From NCBI GenBank assembly GCA_964570665.1, contig CAZMZH010000004.1, positions 1-64,000 of the forward strand: DNA of 64,000 nucleotides. The letters run 5' to 3'. A program made the position numbers and the translations under genes. The number at the start of each line of letters is the position of its first letter. Position 1 is the stretch's first letter. This DNA is from JAJDAT01 sp964570665. GTDB lineage: Bacteria; Nitrospinota; Nitrospinia; Nitrospinales; JAJDAT01. Shown in pieces: positions 24,420 through 32,827 of this stretch. Below the pieces are notes generated by a model that searched no databases, had not been told where the DNA came from, and saw only the letters and a program-made list of their open reading frames with translations.

Positions 24420-26269
24420 ATTCTGCTTAAAACTTTTTCTATCGTTTGTTGCATAGAGTGGCAGGTTTGCCAAAGGGTTGGTAAAAATTCAAGGTCTCTT
24501 TTTAATTTTAAATCTTTTATCTTTTCGGATGAATCATTTGATGCGTCAATCTTATGATTTGCGCGATTCCATTCAACAAACTCTTTATAAGAAATTCCTT
24601 GAAGCCAGTGAGTTAACTCTGGACTTGCCGTGAGCTTTCTATAAATCCCATCCATATCATTCAAAAAGTTATCTTTATTTTCCATATGAGATTGCATATC
24701 TTTTTTTAAGACAGTCAACTTTTCCAACCACTCGCCTAAAGTAATTGATAATTCTTTCATAGAGTTTTTTAACGCTATAGAATTTGAATTAAACTTTAAA
24801 TTATTAAGAAATTCGACACGATCTTCCTTTAATGTTTCCTCACAATATTTAAATAAAGTTTCTTTTAAAGTAATGGCTTTAGTTCCTTGTATAGGTAGAC
24901 CGCCTTCTGTAGCGTTTATAACATGAGGGATATTTGAAATTTCACTTTCAAAAAGGTTTTTATAGGATTCTAAAGCGATGGTGGTATTAATTTTTTGCCC
25001 AAACACATCAAAAGTTTCTTTTAAAGAAGATGCATGCCGCTTAAACTTTTCCTTTTCTAAATAATTAGGAGTTATGTCGTTTCTTGCCAATTCTAAAAAG
25101 TCGTTTTGATAATAAGCGCCTGAACAGTGCATTCTATTTTTAGAAAAAGCCAAATCCTGTCCGAGCAATATAACCGGAGAACAACCTAAATGCTTAGCGA
25201 GTAACAATCCCGTGTGGGCAACGGATAAAGATTTTCCTAAGTTGCCTTTGGGGCCGTTTTTTTGAGCAATCCATTTAGAAAAATAAATTTCGGAATCTAA
25301 AACTAACCTTCTACCTTCAAAAGCGTCTGGAATAACCCAAGGTACCGATGGATCAAATAACAACCATGGTTTTCCTGGAATATTTTTTAAATCAAAACCT
25401 TTAACCGTTATATCGTCAGGATCAATAGCAACCACAAAATCCGGAGACACACCCGCTTGCAATAATGGTTTTAAGGCTGTGGAAACGGCGATGACAATGA
25501 GTTTATCCGCTCCATTTTTTAAAAGTTCAATATTTTTATCCAAAGAGGGACCGGCAGAGACAATGGCGGCAGGGGTTCCGGTCATTCGAGATTTCAAACT
25601 CGATACTCCAGGACTTTTAATAACCGCGGGAATATTTTCCATAATATTATTAAAAAAGATTCGGGAAAATTTTGATTGGGTTTTTAAATTTATCTCTGCT
25701 TCTTGAATGGTTTTTTTTAAAAGGCCGTCAATTTTTTTGAAAAAGTTAGGAAATAAACTCATAGAAGGTTTATGAATGATGGGTAAAAACCCATTCATAG
25801 CTAGAGCAGGCGCCTCGCGCGATAAGGCTTCTTTTACGCTAGCTTCTTCAGGAGCTACCAATAAAGATAATCCAGGGTGTTGCAAGGCTTCGGTTAAATC
25901 AAAAGTTTCCAAAGCCAATTTAAAAATTTCCAAGTTATTTTCAATTAATAAAATTTTTGCTTTTCTTGATACTCTTCTCGTTAATTCTAATAAGCTATAA
26001 CCCAAACCTGAACCTACAATTACAAAATTCAGATATTCGTTTATCGGCAAACCGTCTATTAATTTTTCAGCCTCATTTTCTGGTCGATAAGCGCTATGTA
26101 AATATTTAGGAGGTTGGTCTCCTATTTTAAAAGAAAGGGTTGGGCTACCAGATTTTGCAGAGGAAACTTGATAGCTATCAGAAGACGTCGCTGTCATTAA
26201 ATTCTTAAATAAACGAGGAAACCTTTTTTCAATTAAAACGGTATTTTTTGTAAAAATAAGATTAGGCAT
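24416..26269 (-). CDS. Maf-type DUF115 (motility-associated glycosyltransferase-like) protein
   Basis: A 617-residue protein of the DUF115/MptE-like Maf family, in which characterised members glycosylate flagellins with nonulosonic acids. Central motifs: NFVIVGSGLGYSLLEL (about residue 80), PAAIVSAGPSLDKNIELL (about 235), VVAIDPDD, HTGLLLAKHLGCSPVILLGQDLAF and HCSGAYY. This is the full Rossmann-like DUF115 domain with N- and C-terminal helical regions. No flagellar, pilin or pseudaminic/legionaminic acid genes lie in the window, so the acceptor is unknown. Lies 36 bases downstream of bioC on the same strand, so possibly co-transcribed but functionally unrelated. Confidence 0.87.
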   Translation of the reverse strand: MPNLIFTKNTVLIEKRFPRLFKNLMTATSSDSYQVSSAKSGSPTLSFKIGDQPPKYLHSAYRPENEAEKLIDGLPINEYLNFVIVGSGLGYSLLELTRRVSRKAKILLIENNLEIFKLALETFDLTEALQHPGLSLLVAPEEASVKEALSREAPALAMNGFLPIIHKPSMSLFPNFFKKIDGLLKKTIQEAEINLKTQSKFSRIFFNNIMENIPAVIKSPGVSSLKSRMTGTPAAIVSAGPSLDKNIELLKNGADKLIVIAVSTALKPLLQAGVSPDFVVAIDPDDITVKGFDLKNIPGKPWLLFDPSVPWVIPDAFEGRRLVLDSEIYFSKWIAQKNGPKGNLGKSLSVAHTGLLLAKHLGCSPVILLGQDLAFSKNRMHCSGAYYQNDFLELARNDITPNYLEKEKFKRHASSLKETFDVFGQKINTTIALESYKNLFESEISNIPHVINATEGGLPIQGTKAITLKETLFKYCEETLKEDRVEFLNNLKFNSNSIALKNSMKELSITLGEWLEKLTVLKKDMQSHMENKDNFLNDMDGIYRKLTASPELTHWLQGISYKEFVEWNRANHKIDASNDSSEKIKDLKLKRDLEFLPTLWQTCHSMQQTIEKVLSRI

Positions 26270-26305
26270 CTATGTCGCGAGGAAAAGATTATGCAGTGAC
26301 TAATT

Positions 26306-27073
26306 TTATATTTTTTGGCCCGATATAAAACAAAGCTCCCAAGTGGAATAAATTCCCTGAGATGTATAAAAAGTAGAATCGTAATCTCTCAATAATTTCC
26401 TTAAAGCCCCAACTTTGAGTTGTGAAAATGGAGAAGCTCCGGTTTGTTGGAGGTTTCTAATCAACTCTCCAGTAGAAGGAAAAAATACTTTTCTAATTTC
26501 TTTTTCGGCTTTGACAACTCTATAACCAGATACATTTAAATACTTTTTCCACCCACTCAATGAAATTAACTTTGAAACGCTTTTAATAGAAGCCATTTCT
26601 CTTAGTTCAAAAAGAGTTTTTGGACCAAACACGCTGAATAAAATTCTTCCACCCCTTGGTTGTAAATTATATATTTTTTTAAGAGTTAATTCGGGGTTAT
26701 TCAGCCATTGAAAAACGGCATTTGCTGCGACAAGGTTTGATTCTTGAAAATGTAATTTTTCGGCATCTCCAATTTGGATTTTTACCGTTTTGGGCAAATC
26801 AATTTGCGAAACAAGACAATCAATCATAGCAGAGGAAATATCGTTCAGAATAAAGTTTTTAGGGGAAAGAGTTAAGAGGTGCCGAGTAAATAAACCCGTT
26901 CCACATCCAATCTCTAAAATGTTATTAAATTGTGTATCTGGAATTAGAGCGGCTAATCTTTCCGCCATATTTTTTTGTAAAAACGCTCTCCGGTCGTAAG
27001 TTTTCGCATGTTTAGAGAAGCTATCAAAAACTATTGAATCTCCAGTAATTTCTTCAGAGGAAAGAGTAGACAT
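26306..27073 (-). CDS. bioC: Malonyl-ACP O-methyltransferase
   Basis: BioC methylates malonyl-ACP so that fatty-acid synthesis can build the pimeloyl chain of biotin. The 255-residue class I SAM methyltransferase begins with the BioC-typical FDSFSKHAKTYDRRAFLQK, then SAM motif I LEIGCGTGLFTRHL, VAANAVFQWL (motif with the conserved 'FQW') and GGRILFSVFGPKTLFELREM, typical of BioC. Length is normal. It is on the same strand as bioF and the small hydrolase but separated from them by the 3-kb kinase gene. Methyl removal would be the job of the hydrolase at 30364. Confidence 0.9.
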   Translation of the reverse strand: MSTLSSEEITGDSIVFDSFSKHAKTYDRRAFLQKNMAERLAALIPDTQFNNILEIGCGTGLFTRHLLTLSPKNFILNDISSAMIDCLVSQIDLPKTVKIQIGDAEKLHFQESNLVAANAVFQWLNNPELTLKKIYNLQPRGGRILFSVFGPKTLFELREMASIKSVSKLISLSGWKKYLNVSGYRVVKAEKEIRKVFFPSTGELIRNLQQTGASPFSQLKVGALRKLLRDYDSTFYTSQGIYSTWELCFISGQKI

Positions 27074-27248
27074 ATATAACAGATCAAAAATTGATTTGGA
27101 TTAAACTTAAGGAGGTTTTAAAGAAATCCAAAATTCACAACGCTATCCACTAAATATAAGTGGTAGTGGATTTCAAACTAAAATGTAATTAATTATAAAT
27201 TTTCTTAAATCTAAGAAGCAACATGAAAGGAATAATTGATATTTTAAC

Positions 27249-30200
27249 TTAGTTGCCTTTTTTACTATCGTCTTGGGCCCTACGTCTTGTTTTTTCTTCT
27301 TGAGAGGCTACTTTTTCAGGAAGACGAATGGTAAATGTGGACCCAACTCCCAATACGCTTTTAACAGAAATGTCGCCACCCATCATTCTGCAAAAACGGC
27401 GACTAATGGCAAGTCCCAAACCCGTTCCTCCAAACTTTCTTGTTGAATGAGCTTGAGTGAATTCATCGAAAAGCTTTTTAAGTTGTTCGCCATCCATTCC
27501 CATTCCGGTGTCTTTAACTTGAAATGAAAGCCAGTCCATGGTATCCAAATCTCTTTTAGTTCTATTAACAATCAAATCAATTACGCCATTTTCGGTAAAT
27601 TTACAAGCGTTGCTGAGCAAGTTTAATAAAGTTTGTCGAATACGGCCGCTATCGGCAAACATACTGCCAGGGTCTTTGGTAACGGTAATTTTTAGTTCAT
27701 TCTTATTTTTACTTGCAAGAGGTTGAATGATATCTTCGACTTCCTTAAGTAAATCGGAAACAGTAAAAGTTTCCAAATGAACTTCCATTTTTCCCGCTTC
27801 AATTTTAGATAGATCTAATATATCCTGGATCAATCCTAATAATTGTTTACCTGCGCCATGGATTTTTTTTACGTCGCCCACCAGTTCTTGTTCATCCAAA
27901 TCTTCTAGTTCTTCTAGTAAGATTTCACTATATCCAATAATAGCGTTCATAGGAGTTCTCAATTCATGACTCATATTGGCCAAAAATCTACTTTTAACTT
28001 TACTTGCCTCTAAAGCCTCATCTCTGGCATGAGCTAAATGTCTATTAGCTTCCTGTGTTTTCTTTTCGGCTTCTTTTTCCGCGGTAACGTCCCGATGCAC
28101 GCCTATAAATCCTTCATTCTCTCCCTTTATATTAAGAATTGGCGAAATGGTTAAGGCTGCAAAATAATTGGAGCCATCTTTCTTTTTGTTTTCCAGGTTT
28201 CCTATCCAAACCTTTCCTTCATTTATTACGTCCCACATTTCTTTATAAAACTCTGGAGGGTGAGAACCGGATTTTAAAATCTGATTGGTTTGGCCCATAA
28301 CTTCTGAGGAATTAAATCCTGTAATAGTCGTAAAAGCAGGATTGACGCTTTGAATTATACCTTTTGAGTCTGTTATCACAACGGCATCGGCCGTAGACTC
28401 AAAAGCCCGACTATATAACAACTTTTCCTTTTCTACTTTTTTTTGTTTGGAAATGTCGCGCAAGATCACGGAAAATAATTTAGATTTTCCTACCGTCACT
28501 TCGCTCACAGAAACATCTAAAGGAAAGACCGCACCGTTTTTCCTTTGTCCGATGGCTTCGCTTAGCAACCCCGCTTCAGAACCAGAAGTTGAATCTAAAA
28601 ATTGTTTTAACGCGGTTTGAGAGCTTAAAGTATAATTTTCTGGAAATAATTTATTAAATTTGTCTCCTTCTACTTCGGATGGGTGATATCCAAAAATCTT
28701 TTCGGCGGCTCTATTAAATGAAATTATGGTCTCAAGTTCGTCCAGCACTAAAATCCCATCTGGAGCGTCGTCCATTATCGCCTTAGTTCTCGCTTCGCTT
28801 TCCCTCAGCATCGACGCCATTTTTTGAGCTTCGGAAATTAATTGAACGTTGGTAATTGCGACAGCGGCTTGGGAGGCAAGGCTTTCGACCAAGCTCACAT
28901 ATTCTGGTAGAAAAGGAGTGACTTCTTTGGCTAACTTTGCGCGTTTTGCGTTAATAAGTTGTAAAACCCCCACCACTTCGTTTTGATGGTTTTTCATCGG
29001 AACTACCAGCATGGACTTTGTGCGGTAACCGGTTTGCTTATCGAATTTCCTGGGGCCTGTAAAATCAAACGGTTTGAAATTATATACATCTGGAATGTTA
29101 ACCAATTCGCCAGTTAAAGCGACATAGGCCGATACATTTGATTTATTCAATTCTACGGGAGGAAATGTTATTTTGACATTACTGGAACCGCCCATTCTAA
29201 TATTGAGGCTTTCGTTTTGAACAATTTTAAAAGTGAGAGTTTTGTTTTCTAAAATATATAATGTTCCTCCGTCCGATTTGGTGAGATCTCTGGCCCTGTC
29301 GATGATCATTTCCAATAGAATCTCGATATTGCTTTCACGCGATAAAGCCCGACCAATATCAGAAAACCGTTTTAATTCGTTCCTTAAATTATCTAACGCA
29401 TCGTGCGTTTCTGATAATTCGGTTTTGAGAGAATTTTTCCTTAAACCATCCGATCCGTCAGGGATAATTTCTGGGGGAGGTAAGTGGGGCGAAACAATCC
29501 AACCTTCGGATTTAATCGTAAAATGGTTTTTGGAATTTATTCCAAAATGCGGCCAACCTTGTAAAAAAGACCAATAGGCTTGAATACAACATAAAACGGA
29601 ATCAAGCGAGTCTCCGGAATTGTCTTCAAGAAGTTGTTTTTTTACATCTTCATCAATTTCCAGAGAGAAACCTAAGTTTTTTAATAAATAATCCGATAAT
29701 ATTCCATTTAATATAGAGGTGCGACCGGCTTGAAATTGTTCTTTATTTTGAGTGGAGGAATCTGATTTGTACGAATCCGCAAATAATCTGCTTAATAAGG
29801 CAGGATAGGTTTCAAAGGCAACTCGGTTGTCTTTAGGATGATTAAAAGGGATAACGGAAATGCCCGATTTTGCCAATCTGGTTGCTCCTTCATAAAACAT
29901 TTTAATTAAAGGAGGATTGACGGTTTTTAATGGGCTTTGCGCTTGATGAATTGAGTCGGTAATGCGAGGAAGATCTTTAAGTCCCTTGGGCTGGGAGCTT
30001 TTATAATCTAGAACCTTTTGTTCAAGTTCTTTCTTTGTAAATTTAGCAACCGAACCTACGTAATCGTTCCATTCTAAAGGGAAATTATTATCCCTTAAAT
30101 AAGTGACTGGTAATCCAAAGGGAAAGTCAAAACCAGCTATCCAGGGACCGCTCCGAGATAAAAACTCTTCAAATTCCTCAAAATTAGTAAATCGCTCTAG

Positions 30201-30305
30201 TTTTGAAACCATCAATTCAGATTTAGATCGACCATAGCCGTGAGCGCAAACTAAGGGCTTTTTGGGGGAAGGAGAACTGGTAAAATCAAGACCAAATACT
30301 TTCAT
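27249..30305 (-). CDS. DUF429-GAF-PAS-PAS histidine kinase fusion
   Basis: A 1018-residue cytoplasmic sensor kinase with an unusual N-terminus. I choose the ATG at 30305 (MKVFGLDFTSSP), the usual DUF429 start, over one 8 codons upstream. Residues about 1-270 match DUF429, a predicted RNase H-fold protein: FGLDFTSS, WIAGFDFPFGLP, and a Ser/Asp-rich DSLDSVLCCIQAYW near the end. Then a coiled linker (285-320), a GAF domain (320-490, GVLQLINAKR), two PAS domains (505-625; 630-755), HisKA with His in NMSHELRTPMN (about 778) and a HATPase (820-1000; FGGTGLGLAISRRF). No receiver or membrane segment. It sits inside the biotin locus. Confidence 0.9.
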   Translation of the reverse strand: MKVFGLDFTSSPSPKKPLVCAHGYGRSKSELMVSKLERFTNFEEFEEFLSRSGPWIAGFDFPFGLPVTYLRDNNFPLEWNDYVGSVAKFTKKELEQKVLDYKSSQPKGLKDLPRITDSIHQAQSPLKTVNPPLIKMFYEGATRLAKSGISVIPFNHPKDNRVAFETYPALLSRLFADSYKSDSSTQNKEQFQAGRTSILNGILSDYLLKNLGFSLEIDEDVKKQLLEDNSGDSLDSVLCCIQAYWSFLQGWPHFGINSKNHFTIKSEGWIVSPHLPPPEIIPDGSDGLRKNSLKTELSETHDALDNLRNELKRFSDIGRALSRESNIEILLEMIIDRARDLTKSDGGTLYILENKTLTFKIVQNESLNIRMGGSSNVKITFPPVELNKSNVSAYVALTGELVNIPDVYNFKPFDFTGPRKFDKQTGYRTKSMLVVPMKNHQNEVVGVLQLINAKRAKLAKEVTPFLPEYVSLVESLASQAAVAITNVQLISEAQKMASMLRESEARTKAIMDDAPDGILVLDELETIISFNRAAEKIFGYHPSEVEGDKFNKLFPENYTLSSQTALKQFLDSTSGSEAGLLSEAIGQRKNGAVFPLDVSVSEVTVGKSKLFSVILRDISKQKKVEKEKLLYSRAFESTADAVVITDSKGIIQSVNPAFTTITGFNSSEVMGQTNQILKSGSHPPEFYKEMWDVINEGKVWIGNLENKKKDGSNYFAALTISPILNIKGENEGFIGVHRDVTAEKEAEKKTQEANRHLAHARDEALEASKVKSRFLANMSHELRTPMNAIIGYSEILLEELEDLDEQELVGDVKKIHGAGKQLLGLIQDILDLSKIEAGKMEVHLETFTVSDLLKEVEDIIQPLASKNKNELKITVTKDPGSMFADSGRIRQTLLNLLSNACKFTENGVIDLIVNRTKRDLDTMDWLSFQVKDTGMGMDGEQLKKLFDEFTQAHSTRKFGGTGLGLAISRRFCRMMGGDISVKSVLGVGSTFTIRLPEKVASQEEKTRRRAQDDSKKGN

Positions 30306-30363
30306 AGCAAATTTATAATAACTTATCATTGATCATTAAATGGCCGTCAAATTTGTGAAGACT

Positions 30364-31002
30364 CTATTTAAACCGATCCGCTAAAGCTTTTAACATTTTG
30401 TTAGGAGCGTGATCGCAATCGGCCACTACTTCTAAATGTGGAATAAAATCTTTTAAATCTGTTCCTAAAAACGGGTCATTATCGCCCAAAAAGCTCAAAA
30501 AACCTTTCGTGGAATTTCCTTCGACCTTTATATCTCTTAAAAATTCTAAACCCCTGATCAAAATATCATTTTTGGGGATATTCCCTAAAAGATTTTTTCC
30601 GTTAGATAAATTGCACTGAGCAAAAAACTTTATTATAGGTTCAGACTCCTCCGGTTTTCTTTGAAGAGTTTTTAACAAGTATAATAATTGGACAGAAGAA
30701 GTTTTACCACCTCTTTTATCTTCTCGAACAAAGGAAAGAATTGGAGCGATTATAGCTTTAATAGCTTTATCGGGGATCCATTCTCGATGATGCAAAAGCC
30801 ATAAACTCCCCATAGAATATCCAATGTAGATATCGCTTGCCGTTTCGTAAAAAATTTTTTTAGCTTCATTCGAATCTCTCGGAGCATTGGGATAAACGGC
30901 TTTAACTGTGAATTTGGGGAAAAATGATTGCACAGTTTCTTCAAACCAATCTGAAGGTACGGCCCAACCACAAATTGCGGTTATTTTTTTTGTTTTTTCC
31001 AT
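30364..31002 (-). CDS. Small alpha/beta hydrolase, probable pimeloyl-ACP methyl ester esterase
   Basis: A 212-residue alpha/beta hydrolase. The nucleophile elbow is GYSMGSL (GxSxG), the acid is likely in FLGDNDPF, and the catalytic His in CDHAPN, so the triad appears complete. TAICGWAVPSDWF at the start resembles the oxyanion-loop region of BioH/BioG-type esterases ('GW' motif). It overlaps bioF by 22 bases, and bioC is on the same strand downstream. By context it should hydrolyse pimeloyl-ACP methyl ester, ending BioC-dependent chain synthesis. It is smaller than BioH and not obviously a known isoform (BioG, BioJ, BioK, BioV). Fold is certain; role is inferred. Confidence 0.75.
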   Translation of the reverse strand: MEKTKKITAICGWAVPSDWFEETVQSFFPKFTVKAVYPNAPRDSNEAKKIFYETASDIYIGYSMGSLWLLHHREWIPDKAIKAIIAPILSFVREDKRGGKTSSVQLLYLLKTLQRKPEESEPIIKFFAQCNLSNGKNLLGNIPKNDILIRGLEFLRDIKVEGNSTKGFLSFLGDNDPFLGTDLKDFIPHLEVVADCDHAPNKMLKALADRFK

Positions 31003-32126
31003 ATCCTTAACACTTCCAACACTTCAGATAAGTCGCTTTCTCGAACTTCGGAATGAATAGAAATCCTCAGTCTGTCCGTTCCCTTTGGAACGGTTGGCGG
31101 CCTAATAGCGCCCACTAAGATTCCTTTTTTGCCTAATTGATTTTTTAAGGAAATCGTATCGTCAGTATTGCCAATGATGATAGGAATAATTTGGGAAAAA
31201 AACTCGTCTTTCCCCAGTCCTATTTCCGTCAATTGGGTACGAAAGCTATTGACTAATTTCTTATAACGGTTTCTAGTTTCTCCAGCATTTTTAATAACTT
31301 CGATAGCGGCTTGTCCAGCGGCTACTTGGGCGGGAGCCAAATAAGTTGAGTAAATAAACTCTCCAGAAAAATTAATTAAATAATCGATAAATTCCTTAGT
31401 TTTGGAAACAACATACCCCCCTGAACTCGCCAATGCTTTGCTTAGCGTTCCAATAATAATATCAACTTGGTCATATATTTCTTTATCGTAAGCTAAACCT
31501 TCGCCATTCGGGCCCCAATAACCGATTGCATGGGCTTCGTCAAGAATCCATACAAATTCATACTCCTTTTTTAAGGCCGCCATACGATGAAGATCGGGAT
31601 AATCTCCATCCATACTGAATACGCTTTCTGTCGCCACAAAAATAGTATTAAAATTATTTTTATTTTTGATGAGTAATTCTTCCAATTTCCCCAAGTCTAA
31701 ATGAGGATAACGTAAAAATTTTGCCTTTCCGAATGTCATTCCTTGCAGCATGGAATGATGAACCAACTTATCCGCTAAAACTAAATCCTTATCTCCAGGT
31801 ATGTGTTTAAAAATAGCCTGATTAGCCATAAAACCAGAATTAAACAACATCCCAAAAGGTTTATGTTTCCATCTTAATAACTTGTCCAATAATTGAGAAT
31901 GGCAGGGCAGAAAACCAGTTACTAACGGAGACGCTCCAGACCCAGTCCCATAGGTTTTAATTGCATTTTCGCTCGCTGTAATTACCTTGGGATGTTTACG
32001 TAGTTGAAAATAGTCATTAGCCGACAAATCCAACTTATGAGGGATAGAGTGAGATAGTTCCCGAAATAAGCCTTTTTGACGTCGGTCGGCAAGTTGTCGT
32101 TGTAAACGCTCGACTAAATTTTCCAA
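30981..32126 (-). CDS. bioF: 8-amino-7-oxononanoate synthase
   Basis: PLP enzyme condensing pimeloyl-ACP/CoA with alanine, the first ring-assembly step of biotin synthesis. The 381-residue alpha-oxoamine synthase has LDLSANDYF, GTGSGASPLVTGF, the PLP-contacting WILDEAHAIGYWGPNG and the Schiff-base Lys in GTLSKALASSGGYV. RPPTVPKGTDRLRISIHSEV is the usual C-terminal strand. It is the first gene of the minus-strand biotin block and its 3' end overlaps the esterase gene by 22 bases. bioA, bioB and bioD are outside the window. It could in principle be a related KBL-type enzyme, but context favours BioF. Confidence 0.93.
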   Translation of the reverse strand: MENLVERLQRQLADRRQKGLFRELSHSIPHKLDLSANDYFQLRKHPKVITASENAIKTYGTGSGASPLVTGFLPCHSQLLDKLLRWKHKPFGMLFNSGFMANQAIFKHIPGDKDLVLADKLVHHSMLQGMTFGKAKFLRYPHLDLGKLEELLIKNKNNFNTIFVATESVFSMDGDYPDLHRMAALKKEYEFVWILDEAHAIGYWGPNGEGLAYDKEIYDQVDIIIGTLSKALASSGGYVVSKTKEFIDYLINFSGEFIYSTYLAPAQVAAGQAAIEVIKNAGETRNRYKKLVNSFRTQLTEIGLGKDEFFSQIIPIIIGNTDDTISLKNQLGKKGILVGAIRPPTVPKGTDRLRISIHSEVRESDLSEVLEVLRIWKKQKK

Positions 32127-32239
32127 GGAAGCTATTTTAAAAGTTAAGGTTTGAATCTTATGTTTAAGTAAGTCAAATTATGGTATAAAAACCCATTTTA
32201 GTCAAAAAATCTAATAACTTAACGCCTTATGGATTAATA

Positions 32240-32626
32240 ATGTCAGAGATCATAGACGAAGGAAAAGTTTGGTTTAAAGGAACATCCGGCCCAACATACG
32301 CAATAAAGGTGGACGAAAACTATTTTGTTGTTGGTAAAAATGAAGACGAATCTTTAGAACGTTGGATAGATGGTAATAAATTGTGCGTGGAATTACACGA
32401 CAAGACGGGAAAGTCCCGCATCGCGAGATGCTTTTCGACCGAATTAATTGCCAAAACAAACGCCTCTTTATTTTCCGGATTTGAAAAAACAAAACACGCT
32501 GCAGTAAAAGTAGTAGTTCCTGAAGATGTCGGAGTGAAGACTTTTATATTAAAAGGGGAAGATTATTCAAAATCTAATGCCGCTAATTTAGACACAAAAG
32601 CTTTTTGGGAATTGACAGGACTTTAA
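32240..32626 (+). CDS. Unrecognised 128-residue protein
   Basis: A small soluble protein with no signal peptide. Sequence is beta-rich in the first half (GKVWFKGTSGPTYAIKVDENYFVVGKNEDESLERWIDGN) and mixed in the second (FEKTKHAAVKVVVPEDVGVKTFILKGEDY). I recognise no family. Divergent from bioF across 113 bases and upstream of the hybrid kinase by 200 bases. Composition and an ATG start are consistent with a real gene. Confidence 0.55.
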   Translation: MSEIIDEGKVWFKGTSGPTYAIKVDENYFVVGKNEDESLERWIDGNKLCVELHDKTGKSRIARCFSTELIAKTNASLFSGFEKTKHAAVKVVVPEDVGVKTFILKGEDYSKSNAANLDTKAFWELTGL

Positions 32627-32789
32627 GAATATTAACAAAATTCCCCCTCTATTGAATATTTAAATGATATATAACTAGTTTCCGCTTGAAAAAATCCTAC
32701 CAAATAGGTTTCCATTTAATTATTTTGAAGTTTTTAATTTATTTAACCTAATTGTGACAACTTCTGGATGCAAATATTTAAAACGCGGC

Positions 32790-32795
32790 TATAAT
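32790..32795 (+). promoter_or_regulatory. Candidate -10 box upstream of the CHASE hybrid kinase
   Basis: TATAAT 33 bases before the ATG at 32828, without a good -35 hexamer at normal spacing. Confidence 0.3.
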
Positions 32796-32827
32796 AAAAA
32801 TATATAGAAATTTAGGGTAAATCTAAT

